A DNA stretch of 62,675 nucleotides from Myxococcales bacterium. Its GTDB lineage: Bacteria > Myxococcota > UBA727 > VGSZ01. The position numbers and the translations under genes were made by a program. Within the stretch, counting starts at the first letter, position 1, and every line of letters begins with the position of its first letter. The stretch spans positions 69,408 to 132,082 of the forward strand of contig JAHFED010000009.1 in NCBI GenBank assembly GCA_023248635.1, in the 5' to 3' direction. The notes beneath the pieces were generated by a model that saw only the letters and a list, made by a program, of their open reading frames with translations, had not been told where the DNA came from and searched no databases. Positions 49,984-59,300 of the stretch are shown here, piece after piece.

Positions 49984-51357
49984 GTGCTGCGTCGTCCCGG
50001 CCCCGAAGCGACCCCGAGAAATGCTGGTACCCAGCGTGAGCGCTCCGAGCGCAACCGCGTTCCCATCGGTGTCACGGGTCGGGTCTTGCTGATCGACCCC
50101 GACAGCGAAGCCGCTTCTCGAGCCGCGGATCTGCTGGCCGCCGATGGCCACGAAGTCGAGCTCGCCGTCGAGCGCCGGCCGGGCCGAGAACGGGGCTTCG
50201 ACGTCGTCGTCGTCGACCCCGGCAGCACCGAGCCCGCCGCCGTCGTTTCCGAGCTGCGCCCCCCGGGGGCCCTGGGCCTGCCCGAGGTGATCGTGACCTC
50301 GGCGCTCCACGACGTCGACGCCGCCGTCGCCGCCCTGCACCGCGGCGCCTCGGATTGGTTGGTCAAGCCCGTCGCTGATGCCCGCTTGCGTCTCGCCATC
50401 GGCCGCGCCCTCGAACGCCGACGACTGCTGTCGGACAACGAGAGGCTTCGCCGCGACCTCGCCCTCTTCGCCGCGGCCCAACGGGTGCTCGAGACCCTGG
50501 ATCGAGACCAGCTCGCCTCGACCGGCGCCGATGCCTTGTGCTCAGTCTCTGGAGCTGTCGCCGTCGCGCTCTGGGCCGACGACGTCAGGGCCAGCCGCGG
50601 CCTCAGCGAGAGCGAGGCTGCCGAGGTGCGACGGCTGCCTCCGCCCCTGGGCTTCGTCGAGCAAAAGACCGGCAGCGCCCTGGGGATGCCCCGCTTCGAG
50701 CACGCCTTGATCCTCGACCTGGGCGACGGCGTCAGCGCCGCGGCTCTGTTCGAGCGCTTGCCAGGACGCTCGGACGAGGAGGGGCTGCTCTTTTTGGCCC
50801 GCCAGCTGAGCACCGCGTTCAAAAACGGCCAGCGCTACAAAGACGCCGCCGACCAGGCCCTGCGCGATCCCCTCACCGGCCTGTGGAACGCCGCCGCCTT
50901 CTCCCAGGCGACGGCCCGCCTGATCGATGCCCGTCAGGCTCCCTTCTCGCTGCTTTTTCTCGACATCGATCATTTCAAGCAGGTCAACGACAAGCACGGG
51001 CATCTGGTGGGCTCGCGCGTGCTCGTCGAGATTGCCCGCGTCGTCGAAGACACCCTGCGCGAAGGCGACGTCGTCTCGCGCTATGGCGGGGACGAGCTGA
51101 CGGCCCTGTTGCCAGGCGTCGACGTCGACGGCGCCTTGGTGGTGGCCGAGCGCGTGCGCGCCGCAGTCGCCGCCGCCCAATTCGCCGTCGCCCCCAAGCT
51201 CAGCGTCAGCGTCTGCGTCGGCGTCGCTGCCTACCCTTTTCACGCCGTCGACGTGCGCGGCATGCTCGATGCCGCCGATCGGGCCATGTACCGCGGCAAA
51301 GAGAGCTCCCGCAACGTCGTCATCGTAGCCACTCCCCCTCCCCCCCGGACCCCGTGA
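49984..51357 (+). CDS. response regulator with GGDEF domain
   Basis: Protein of 457 residues from a GTG start. Residues 30-145 are a receiver domain with the phosphoacceptor Asp78 and Lys128. A coiled linker and a GAF-like region (150-285) follow. The GGDEF domain (290-445) makes cyclic di-GMP. Its signature is GGDEL (368-372) and the inhibitory I-site RxxD (Arg359-Asp362) lies five residues upstream, both positioned as in active enzymes; the change of F to L at the last position may keep activity. No partner kinase is nearby. The stop overlaps the next ATG (TGATG). Confidence 0.88.
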   Translation: MLRRPGPEATPRNAGTQRERSERNRVPIGVTGRVLLIDPDSEAASRAADLLAADGHEVELAVERRPGRERGFDVVVVDPGSTEPAAVVSELRPPGALGLPEVIVTSALHDVDAAVAALHRGASDWLVKPVADARLRLAIGRALERRRLLSDNERLRRDLALFAAAQRVLETLDRDQLASTGADALCSVSGAVAVALWADDVRASRGLSESEAAEVRRLPPPLGFVEQKTGSALGMPRFEHALILDLGDGVSAAALFERLPGRSDEEGLLFLARQLSTAFKNGQRYKDAADQALRDPLTGLWNAAAFSQATARLIDARQAPFSLLFLDIDHFKQVNDKHGHLVGSRVLVEIARVVEDTLREGDVVSRYGGDELTALLPGVDVDGALVVAERVRAAVAAAQFAVAPKLSVSVCVGVAAYPFHAVDVRGMLDAADRAMYRGKESSRNVVIVATPPPPRTP

Positions 51358-52139
51358 TGGCTGGCCGCTTCTCGCTCCTCGGGGCTCTGCTGTGCGGACC
51401 CGTCTTTGCCCAGGCCCCATCCGCCGAGAGCGCCCCCGCACCGAGCGCCGCACCAGCGCCGGCGACGACGCCCGCGCTCGAGGACCACGAGGGGCCCTTC
51501 GTGATGGACCTGTCCATTGCCGCCGACAATCCCGACGCCGCCCCCGTCGTCACCGCCATGCTGAAGGACAACGTCGGCGTCGCCGCGGCCCTGGTGCACT
51601 GGCAGGTTGCCGGACAGCCCTGGCAAGAGACAGTCCTCGTGGGGGGCAAGGGACCGCTGCGCATTGCTCGTTTGCCCGATGGTCCCCAACGCACCGGGTT
51701 TTCCTTGTGGATCGAGGCCAAGGACGCCGCCGGCAACATCACCCGGGTGGCGTCGGAGCACTCCCCCCTCGAGGTGAAAGCCGCCGTCGAGGGCAACAGC
51801 GAGCGGATCGCGCACCAAGATGTCATCGAGCCCGTGAAGGGCGGCAGCGATCCGGTGTGGATCATGGTGGCTTTGGGGGCCGGCGTCGTCTCGACCGCGA
51901 CGGCGTCGGTGGCCGCGTACGACCTCGGCCTCAACTTCAAGAAATCCGACGAAGTCTTGGTGCTTCTCGACGACGACACCATCAGCGCCAAGCGCCGCCG
52001 CGAGCTCGAGCGCACCCAGACCGAGCTGGGCCAGGTGGAGCTGCAAGACGGGGCCGTTGCCATCACCCTGGGCGCCGTCGGCGCCGCCGCCGTCGTCACG
52101 GGCGTCACCCTGCTGATCCTCGCCGCTGCCGAGCAGTAA
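51357..52139 (+). CDS. exported protein with two hydrophobic C-terminal segments
   Basis: Protein of 260 residues with a signal peptide (MAGRFSLLGALLCGPVFAQA) and an Ala/Pro-rich stretch. Residues 40-150 form an immunoglobulin-like domain (VMDLSIAADNPDAAPVVTAMLKDNVGVAAALVHWQ...GFSLWIEAKDAAGNITRVASE). Two membrane segments (about 165-185 and 235-255) flank a charged helical part. Such proteins occur beside signalling genes in myxobacteria, without known role. It begins at the ATG that overlaps the GGDEF stop. Confidence 0.65.
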   Translation: MAGRFSLLGALLCGPVFAQAPSAESAPAPSAAPAPATTPALEDHEGPFVMDLSIAADNPDAAPVVTAMLKDNVGVAAALVHWQVAGQPWQETVLVGGKGPLRIARLPDGPQRTGFSLWIEAKDAAGNITRVASEHSPLEVKAAVEGNSERIAHQDVIEPVKGGSDPVWIMVALGAGVVSTATASVAAYDLGLNFKKSDEVLVLLDDDTISAKRRRELERTQTELGQVELQDGAVAITLGAVGAAAVVTGVTLLILAAAEQ

Positions 52140-52185
52140 GGACCGGCGGCGCGCCAAAGCAAGCCGGTCGGGACTATTCTCCGGC

Positions 52186-54381
52186 ATGCCCATCACCTCC
52201 TCCGTTCGCGATCTCACCAAGGCCCTGCTGGCACAGCCCAAGCTGACCCGCGTCGACGTCGAGCCACTGCTCGCCCGCACGATGAGCGATGGCAAGCTCA
52301 GCAGCGCCGAGCGCAAGCAGATCCAGACGGTCATCGACAAGTTCTCCAGCCAGGGCGACTCCGCCGACGCCGTGAACCACCTCAAGGGATTCATGGGCAT
52401 CAAGGGCGACTCGCTGCGCGCCCTGGTGCACACCTCCGAAGCCAACGACGGCGTCATCGACGCAGCCGAAGCGCGCAAGATTCTCGACGGCCTGGGCACC
52501 CAGAGCGCGAGCAATGGCAAGGCCTCGCTGCAGGCCATCCTCATCGGCAGCAAGCTCACGCCCGAAGCCAAGGCCGTCCTCAGCGGCGACGTGGGCGGCG
52601 GCGGCGGCGCGGGCGCGCTCGTCTCCCTCGGCTTGCCCAAGCTCGATGGCATCGACTACCAGCTGGCGGCCGGTGGCTATTTGACCTCGGGGAAAGCGGT
52701 CTCCTTCGACGCCGCTGGCGCCCTCGATCTCTACCGGGGCGCCGAAGCGCTCATCGCAGCCCCGGGCACGCCCTTGGCCGGACTGTCGACGGCCCAAAAG
52801 ACCGGGATGCTCTCCTTCCTCGACAAGCAGTTCGCCGCCGGCAAAGACACCCACACCCTGCCTGAGGTGTCGACGCAGCGCATCCGTTCGGCCGCAGCGA
52901 CGACGCTGCTCTGTCTGATCGAGGGCGCCAAGCCCGCCGACGGGGCGCTCAAGGGCGACGCCATCAAGCTCTATCTGGCCCAGGCGAAGTCCGAGCCCCT
53001 GCACGGGTTGCGCGCCTCGATGTACTTCAACCTCGACCGCCTCAAGAACGTGCTCGACCCGGCGCAAACGAAGCTGCTGGCAGATCTGAAGCCCCTCGTG
53101 GTCCCCGAGAAGCCGGCCTACGACACCTGGTTCAAGGACAATGGCAAGCGCGCGATCAACATCGAGCACTACGCTCACGATGATTGTTGGACCAACGGCG
53201 TCGACCCCGTCGCACAATACAAAGCGATGGGCTTCACCTTGGTGGACTCCAAGCCCAACGCGAAGCCACCAAGCTGGATCCTCGAGAAGACCAACAACGG
53301 CGCCCCCGGTGGCCCGGTCAGCGCCCGCGTCGAGGTCAAGCGCACTCACGACGGTATTTTCCAGAAAATGGATGATCCCAAGACGAACGTCGTATTGTAC
53401 ACTGGTCACTCCAACCTTGGCGGCAACGTCTCTGAAGAGCTGCGCCTGGGGCCGGAAGAGAAGTCGTCGAAGCTCATCCTGCTGGCGATGTGCCGCGGCA
53501 AGCAAAACATGGCCGAGGTCGCCAACAAGTACCCCAGCTCGCACTTCATCACGACGGACCAGCCCAGCTACTTCAGCTCCGTCATGCCCATCGCGATGAA
53601 CGTCGTCGACAGCGCCCTCAACCTGCGCGACTTCGACGGCATGGCGAAGAGCGCACCTCCCATCAGCGACGCCGGCGGCGGGAAGAACTATTTCTACCCC
53701 AACGAAGAGCGGCGCTACGCCTACTACGACGTCGACAAGGACGGCCTCGTCGATGGCAAGGGTGCCAACGTCGATCGCCTCTTCAACATCTCCCTGCGTC
53801 CACCCGAGACCCGCCGCACCGACGGCGTCGTGCGCCCCAACGCGCTCAACGCCCGTGATATTGATGCCACCTGGGTCGACCATGCGACGTCGTTTTTGAA
53901 CACCATTACGAGCTACCACGTCGATCATGGCGGCAATACGTCGAAGTTCGCCGCCAAGGACATGGACAACTGGAAACCCGCTGGATTCTTCGATGGCCCA
54001 GTGACCGAGAAGGTGCGCTTGTCCAAGAACGCTGACGGCACTGTCGGCGTCGCTGTCAACAAGGGTCTGAGCGATCAGTCGTGGGCCGTCGTCGGCACCA
54101 TTGTCCAATATGAGGCCTGCAAGCAGGAACTCATGCAGCGCAATGGAGGCAAGCTGACCAAGGAGGACGAAGGACGCGCGATGTTGTTCGCCGGCGAATA
54201 TTTGTCATACATGTATTGTTCGCTCGACGAAGCCGAAAAAGGCATCGCTGCCATCACCAAGGACTCGACCTTCTTCAAGGGTACGAGCTACCCGGACCTC
54301 GAGAAGGCCGTTGGCGCCGACGACCATGGCTACGCCACTGATGTCCAGATGAAGGCCCTGCTCAAGCTGCGGAACATCTGA
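52186..54381 (+). CDS. large protein with possible clan CD (caspase/gingipain-like) peptidase domain and calcium-type motifs
   Basis: Protein of 731 residues with no signal peptide. The N-terminal 140 residues are helical and acidic, with an EF-hand-like half (EANDGVIDAAEARKIL). A central region (about 370-475) has two hydrophobic strands ending in His408 (NVVLYTGHSN) and Cys436 (KLILLAMCRGK), 28 residues apart, the arrangement of clan CD cysteine peptidases (caspase, gingipain, separase). An Asp-rich motif DVDKDGLVD (515-523) fits a calcium loop. The rest is unrecognised. Function is inferred from pattern only. The stop codon starts the second copy of the 217-bp repeat. It converges on the serpin gene. 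Confidence 0.5.
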   Translation: MPITSSVRDLTKALLAQPKLTRVDVEPLLARTMSDGKLSSAERKQIQTVIDKFSSQGDSADAVNHLKGFMGIKGDSLRALVHTSEANDGVIDAAEARKILDGLGTQSASNGKASLQAILIGSKLTPEAKAVLSGDVGGGGGAGALVSLGLPKLDGIDYQLAAGGYLTSGKAVSFDAAGALDLYRGAEALIAAPGTPLAGLSTAQKTGMLSFLDKQFAAGKDTHTLPEVSTQRIRSAAATTLLCLIEGAKPADGALKGDAIKLYLAQAKSEPLHGLRASMYFNLDRLKNVLDPAQTKLLADLKPLVVPEKPAYDTWFKDNGKRAINIEHYAHDDCWTNGVDPVAQYKAMGFTLVDSKPNAKPPSWILEKTNNGAPGGPVSARVEVKRTHDGIFQKMDDPKTNVVLYTGHSNLGGNVSEELRLGPEEKSSKLILLAMCRGKQNMAEVANKYPSSHFITTDQPSYFSSVMPIAMNVVDSALNLRDFDGMAKSAPPISDAGGGKNYFYPNEERRYAYYDVDKDGLVDGKGANVDRLFNISLRPPETRRTDGVVRPNALNARDIDATWVDHATSFLNTITSYHVDHGGNTSKFAAKDMDNWKPAGFFDGPVTEKVRLSKNADGTVGVAVNKGLSDQSWAVVGTIVQYEACKQELMQRNGGKLTKEDEGRAMLFAGEYLSYMYCSLDEAEKGIAAITKDSTFFKGTSYPDLEKAVGADDHGYATDVQMKALLKLRNI

Positions 54382-54595
54382 TCCCCGATCTCGCTGAACT
54401 TCGACCGCGGAGCGGTCTCGTTCATCGCCGTCGGGGATGCTCTTCTGGGAGGTCTGGTGCAGACCTCCCCCCACGCCGGCGGGGCCGGACGCGGGCCCCC
54501 ACCAACTCCGCGTTCCGCGGGCGCGCTTCACGCGCATCATCCCGCGTCCTTCCCAACTCGGAACGCGGTCGAACATCAAGCGGACGCGGGATGAG
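54379..54595. repeat. 217-bp structured repeat, copy 2
   Basis: Same orientation and nearly the same sequence as 37842-38059, again beginning at a gene's TGA. The interleaved stems are kept: CCGCGTTCCG (54508-54517) with CGGAACGCGG (54559-54568), and CATCCCGCGTC (54538-54548) with GACGCGGGATG (54583-54593). The second stem is shorter than in copy 1 because the sequence after CAGACCTCC has changed. Confidence 0.85.
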
Positions 54596-54598
54596 TCT

Positions 54599-54701
54599 GG
54601 AGCCGGCTGATTTTGTCGGCCGCGCCGACGACATCATCCGGCTCCCGAATATTCTGTGCCCTTGCGGGCGCGCTTCTTGCGCTCGCGAGCAGCGCAAGAA
54701 G
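54599..54701. terminator. hairpins between the peptidase-like gene and the serpin gene
   Basis: GGAGCCGG...CCGGCTCC (54599-54648) and a perfect 11-bp stem CTTCTTGCGCT (54673-54683) with AGCGCAAGAAG (54691-54701). They sit in the convergent gap; the T-tracts are short, so termination is only a suggestion. Confidence 0.45.
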
Positions 54702-54750
54702 TTGTTCCGCAGCATGGGCGCCTGGCTGCGCTGCCGATAACGCCGTGAAA

Positions 54751-55839
54751 TCAAGATCCTTTGGCCGGATCGCCCACGCGCCCGGCGAAGAGCACGTCGT
54801 TGTCCTCGTCGACGATGAAGAAAAAGAAGGGGTGGTCGGCGCGGATCTCGAGCGGCTTGTGCTCGCGCTCGCCCTCGGCCATCGCCATCAAAGCCGCGGT
54901 GCCGGCGACGGCGGTGGTGCCGGCTTCGTCGACGTCGACGACGACGCTCTGCCGCACTTCGGCGAGGCACAGCGGCATTCCGGCGGCGTGACCCATCGCC
55001 GAGAAGTCCGCTGCAGCTTTGCCGGCGCAGGCGAAGGCGCTCTTCACGCCGAGCTCTTGCAGGGACGCGCGCAGATCGAAGCTGCTGTCGACGTGGAAGC
55101 GGGGCAGCGCGAGCTTGACCTCTTGGAAACGCGTTTGCTCGATGAGGCCAGCGACGGGGCCGACGTCGACGACGCCTTGGCGCTTCTTTGGCACCACGAG
55201 CACCATGCGGTTCTTGCTGTCGTTGTAGGGGAGCACCACGACGTCGGCGTTTTTCGTGCGCGCCGCGCGGATGGTGACGTCGTCGAGGTGCATGGTGGGG
55301 ACGTCGCTGGCTGCCCCTCCGTCGACGAAGAAGGGGGCGGGGCGGGCATCGGCGAAGGGGATCTGCCACTTGCCGGCAAATCGGAGCGCGTTGACGATGA
55401 CGATGGCTCCCGCTGGTCCTGCTGCCAGCAGCTGGGGGATGGCGCCGCTGGTGCTGCTGCTGACGAAGGCATTCACCTGCGCGCGTGCCTGCTCGGGATC
55501 GACGCCGTCGACGATGTGGGCACCCGCTGCTTCGACGCCGGCGCGCCAGATCGGATCCAGGGTGATGCCGCGGGCGACGACGACGACGGTGGCGCCGCTG
55601 GGGGCGGCGCTGGGGACCACCGCGTCAAGCTCTTTGCGGGTGGCTCCGGCCGCGCCGTCGGCGACCAGGCGCAGGGCTCCGCCGGCGGAGAGGGGCGAGA
55701 GGGCGAGGTTGCCGCGGGGTTGTTCCTTCCCCAACGCCGAAAAAAGCGCCTGGCCAAAGCCCGCTGGTGACGGGGCCGCTGACGTCGACAGCGACAGCAA
55801 CGCTGCCGTGAGAATGGGGAGGAGCCATCGATGTTGCAT
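54751..55839 (-). CDS. secreted serpin
   Basis: Serine protease inhibitor-fold protein of 362 residues with a signal peptide (MQHRWLLPILTAALLSLSTSAA). Serpin landmarks are NLALSPLSAGGALRLVADGAAG, IVNALRFAGKWQIPF, the hinge VDVDEAGTTAVAGTA and the end DHPFFFFIVDEDNDVLFAGRV. The hinge has small residues at P15-P9, as in inhibitory serpins. The scissile bond is probably within AALMAMAEG, which points to elastase-like or cysteine proteases rather than trypsin. Bacterial serpins are rare. It faces the putative clan CD peptidase gene; the matrixin and S41 proteases are other possible targets. Confidence 0.88.
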   Translation of the reverse strand: MQHRWLLPILTAALLSLSTSAAPSPAGFGQALFSALGKEQPRGNLALSPLSAGGALRLVADGAAGATRKELDAVVPSAAPSGATVVVVARGITLDPIWRAGVEAAGAHIVDGVDPEQARAQVNAFVSSSTSGAIPQLLAAGPAGAIVIVNALRFAGKWQIPFADARPAPFFVDGGAASDVPTMHLDDVTIRAARTKNADVVVLPYNDSKNRMVLVVPKKRQGVVDVGPVAGLIEQTRFQEVKLALPRFHVDSSFDLRASLQELGVKSAFACAGKAAADFSAMGHAAGMPLCLAEVRQSVVVDVDEAGTTAVAGTAALMAMAEGEREHKPLEIRADHPFFFFIVDEDNDVLFAGRVGDPAKGS

Positions 55840-55931
55840 TCCCGAGCCTACCCGGGCTTGGGGGGGCGACGGCGACGCAGATTTCTCGCTTCCTGCCTCG
55901 CGAATGGGCGCAGCGCGACTATCCTTCGCCC

Positions 55932-56354
55932 ATGGCCGAAGACCACAGACGCGTTGAGTCGCGACAGATCGTGGGGACGGGCATGGCCACCGATCCCCAG
56001 CGGCTGCAGGAAATCAGCGACGAACAGAGCCGGCGTGAACGCGCTTGGCGGGATGCCCCTGAGCGCGCTTTTGGTGAGGTGTTGAAGACCGCACCCGCCA
56101 AAGGAGCTCTCGTGGACGCCGTCGACGTCGACAGACCCGACGCTGACAGCGGCGAGCCAGCACCACCGGCCGAGGGGGCTCCACCGACTTCGGCCAAAGC
56201 ACCGGGCGCTGCGCGGGGGATTCCCGATCCCCGCGAGCGCCAGCTGCGCGCTCTGCTGGCCGCCCGGCAGGCCGCTCCCTCGTCGTCGAAGCGTTCCCCC
56301 TCCGCCACCAGTCCGGCGCCGCTTCCCCTGGCCCCCGGCCGGCCGATCAAATGA
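55932..56354 (+). CDS. small charged, disordered protein
   Basis: Protein of 140 residues, rich in Ala, Pro, Arg, Asp and Glu, with no signal peptide and no hydrophobic core. A short helical opening (RRVESRQIVGTGMATDPQRLQEISDEQSRRERAWRDAPERAFGEVL) precedes a long disordered part. No family recognised. The stop overlaps the ATG of the TIG/FG-GAP lipoprotein (ATGA), so they are made together. Confidence 0.5.
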   Translation: MAEDHRRVESRQIVGTGMATDPQRLQEISDEQSRRERAWRDAPERAFGEVLKTAPAKGALVDAVDVDRPDADSGEPAPPAEGAPPTSAKAPGAARGIPDPRERQLRALLAARQAAPSSSKRSPSATSPAPLPLAPGRPIK

Positions 56355-59300
56355 CTGCGCGCAGCAGACCCCAGCCTCTGGCCAGCGTCGTCGTCGTCCT
56401 TGGATTCTTGCTCGGGGCCTGCAACGGACCGCCCGTGATCCGTGAGGTCATCGTCGCCAACGACACCTCGAGCCCCACCGGTCCTTATGAAGTGCGGGCC
56501 ACCGCCTTCTCCGACGACGGCGTGGGCTCCGCTGCCCTGCTGGTCGACGACGGCGCGGTCTTTGTCATGAACGTGAACGCCGAGGCGGCGGGCGCTCTCG
56601 ATGTGCGCCTGGCGGGTGCGATCTCCGGACGCGACCTGGGGACCCGGGTGCGCTTCGCCGTCGAAGTTTGTGACCCCGCGGCGATCTGCGCCCTCGATCC
56701 CCCCGGCTTCCCCACCGAGGCCTACGAATTCGTCGTCGGCAGCGTGCCTGGCGAGCCGCGCATCGATTCACTGGCGCCGTCGTCGGGCCCGGCCAGCGGC
56801 GCTCAAGTCGTCGAGCTGCTGGGCCTCGACTTTCGCGCCGCGGTCGCTGTCGCCTTCGACGGCGTCCCTGTCCTCCACGTGGAGCGCCTGCGCGAGAACC
56901 TGCTGCGCGTGGTCACCCCGCCCCACATCGTCGGCGTCGTCGACGTCGTCGTCACCAACGAAGACGGATCCCTGGCCCGACTGACCGGGGCCTACACCTA
57001 CCTGCCGGCGCCAGAGATCTTCTCGGTGACGCCAGGCATCGGCCCTGAGGAGGGCGGCACCCGCATCACCGTCGAGGGCGCGAACTTCCCCGCCGACGCC
57101 CGCGTCCTCGTCGACGGCGTTCCCTGCCGGCATCCCTTGTTCGTTTCGTCGGCGGCCCTGAGCTGCGACACGCCCCCCGGCCGCGGGGTCGTCGACGTCG
57201 CCGTGCGCGATGACGCGGGCGGCCTCGGCGTCTTTCCCGACGCGTTCACCTATGTGCCGGCACCTCAGATCGACGCCGTCACGCCCGACAGCGGCAACAG
57301 CGAAGGCGGACAGCTCATCACCATCATCGGCGCGGATTTCCAGGCAGGCGCCACCGTCGTCGTCGGCGGCCTCGTGTGCGAGGGCCTGCTGGTGTTGCCC
57401 AGCTCGATCCAGTGCACGGTGCCCGCGGGCGACCCCGGCATCGTCGACGTCGTCGTCGTCAATCCTGATGGCCAAAGCGGCATCTTGGTCGGCGGTTATG
57501 CGCAGCTCGGACCACCCGTCATTGTCGCCGTCGTGCCCGGTGAAGGGCCGGTGACCGGGGGCGACGCCTTGCATGTGCGCGTGCAGGGCGCGGGCTTGAC
57601 CATCGACGACGCCGTCTTCTTCGGCGACGCCCGATCGCCACTGGTGCTCGACGCCGTCGACGACATCGAGCTGGTGGTGCAGCTGCCGCCCTCGGCCCTG
57701 CCCCTGCTCCCCGCGCCCGACAGTGGTTTCGTCGACGTCGACGTCGCCGTGCAACGCACCCGCGCCGACGACGACCGCCGCGGGGTGCTCGTCGACGGCT
57801 TTCGCTACCTGTGGCCCCCCGAGGTCACCGGCGTCAGCCCTCCCGCGGGACCCACCGTCGGCGGCACCCGCGTGATCGTCAGCGGACGCTTCTTTGCCGC
57901 GTCGACGACATTGAGCTTCGACGGCGCTCCTTGTGTCGACGTCGAATTCCTCAGCAGCACCGAGCTCGCCTGCACCACTCCACCGGGAGAAGCCGGCCTC
58001 GCCGACGTCGCCGCGGCCACCGATGTGCTGGTCGGCGTCGGTGTGGGGCTGTTCACCTATGTGCCCCCGCCCGAGGTTTCCTCCATCGAGCCCGCCGAGG
58101 GGCCGACCTTTGGTGGCGATGAGGTGACCGTGCACGGTGCCTTCTTCTCCGTGGGCGCGCTGGTGTTCATCGATGGCGCTCCCTGCAGCAACGCCGTCGT
58201 CGTCGACGACGCCACCATCAGCTGCACCACACCTCCGGGGGCGCGCGGCCCGGCCGACGTGCAGGTGCTCAACATCGACGGGCAAGAAGACACGGCGGAG
58301 GGCATCTACAGCTACGTCGGCGTCCTCGTGACGCCCGACCATGGTCTGCCGGTGGGCTTCACGCGGGTGCAGGTGCGCGCGGCAGGCATGCAAGCCGGTC
58401 TGACCGTGCGCTTCGACGACGTCGTCGCGGATTGCACCTTCCTCTCCGCACGCGAGCTCAGCTGCGAGTCACCACCGCATCTCGCCAGCGGTGGCAGCCC
58501 AGCGACCGGCCTGGTCGAGGTGCGCTTCGTCAATCCCGACGGCACCACCGACGGCGACGACGCTTTTCGGTACACGTCCTTCCGCGAGGTACCCCTCGCC
58601 ATCGACAACTTCGATCGCAACGCCAACCACGTGGTGATCGTCGACGTCGACGACGACGGCGACCACGACGTGCTGGTGGCCAATGGACGCGTCGGCGGTC
58701 CCGAGCGTTCGCAGGTGTTCTTGAACCGGGGCGACTTCGACTTCGAGGCCCGCGATCTGCCCGGCACCGACTTGACCGGCACCAAGATCGACCTCGGCCG
58801 GGTCAACAACGACGACCTTCCCGACCTCGTCATCAGCGCGAGCAACGGCATCGGTGCGGTGTTGCTGCGCTCGACCGGACCCGCACAGTGGGCCGTCGTC
58901 GACCTGCCTTTGTCGGCGGAGAACAGCTCCTTCGATGCCCAGCTGGCCGACGTCGTCGGAGACCCGCGCGACGATCTCTTGGTGCTCGGCATCGGCTGCG
59001 ATCCGGTGCTCGACTTCGAGCAAACGCCGGGCTGCGATCCCCTCACCTTCGGTGTCGATGCGCTCTTCGAGCAGACCGGGGTCAACGGTGGCTCGACGCT
59101 GAGCCGCCGCAACAACGTAATCCCCCACGATCAAGGCCAAGTGCACGACCACAAGATGGTGATCACCGACCTCGACGAAGACGGCGACAACGACGTCGTC
59201 GTGATCGTCAACAACGATCCCTACCAAAGCGCCCAGAACCGCGTGCTGCGCAACCGCGTCGACGAAGGCCGGGGCTTCGTCAAAGAGACCAACGCGCTGT

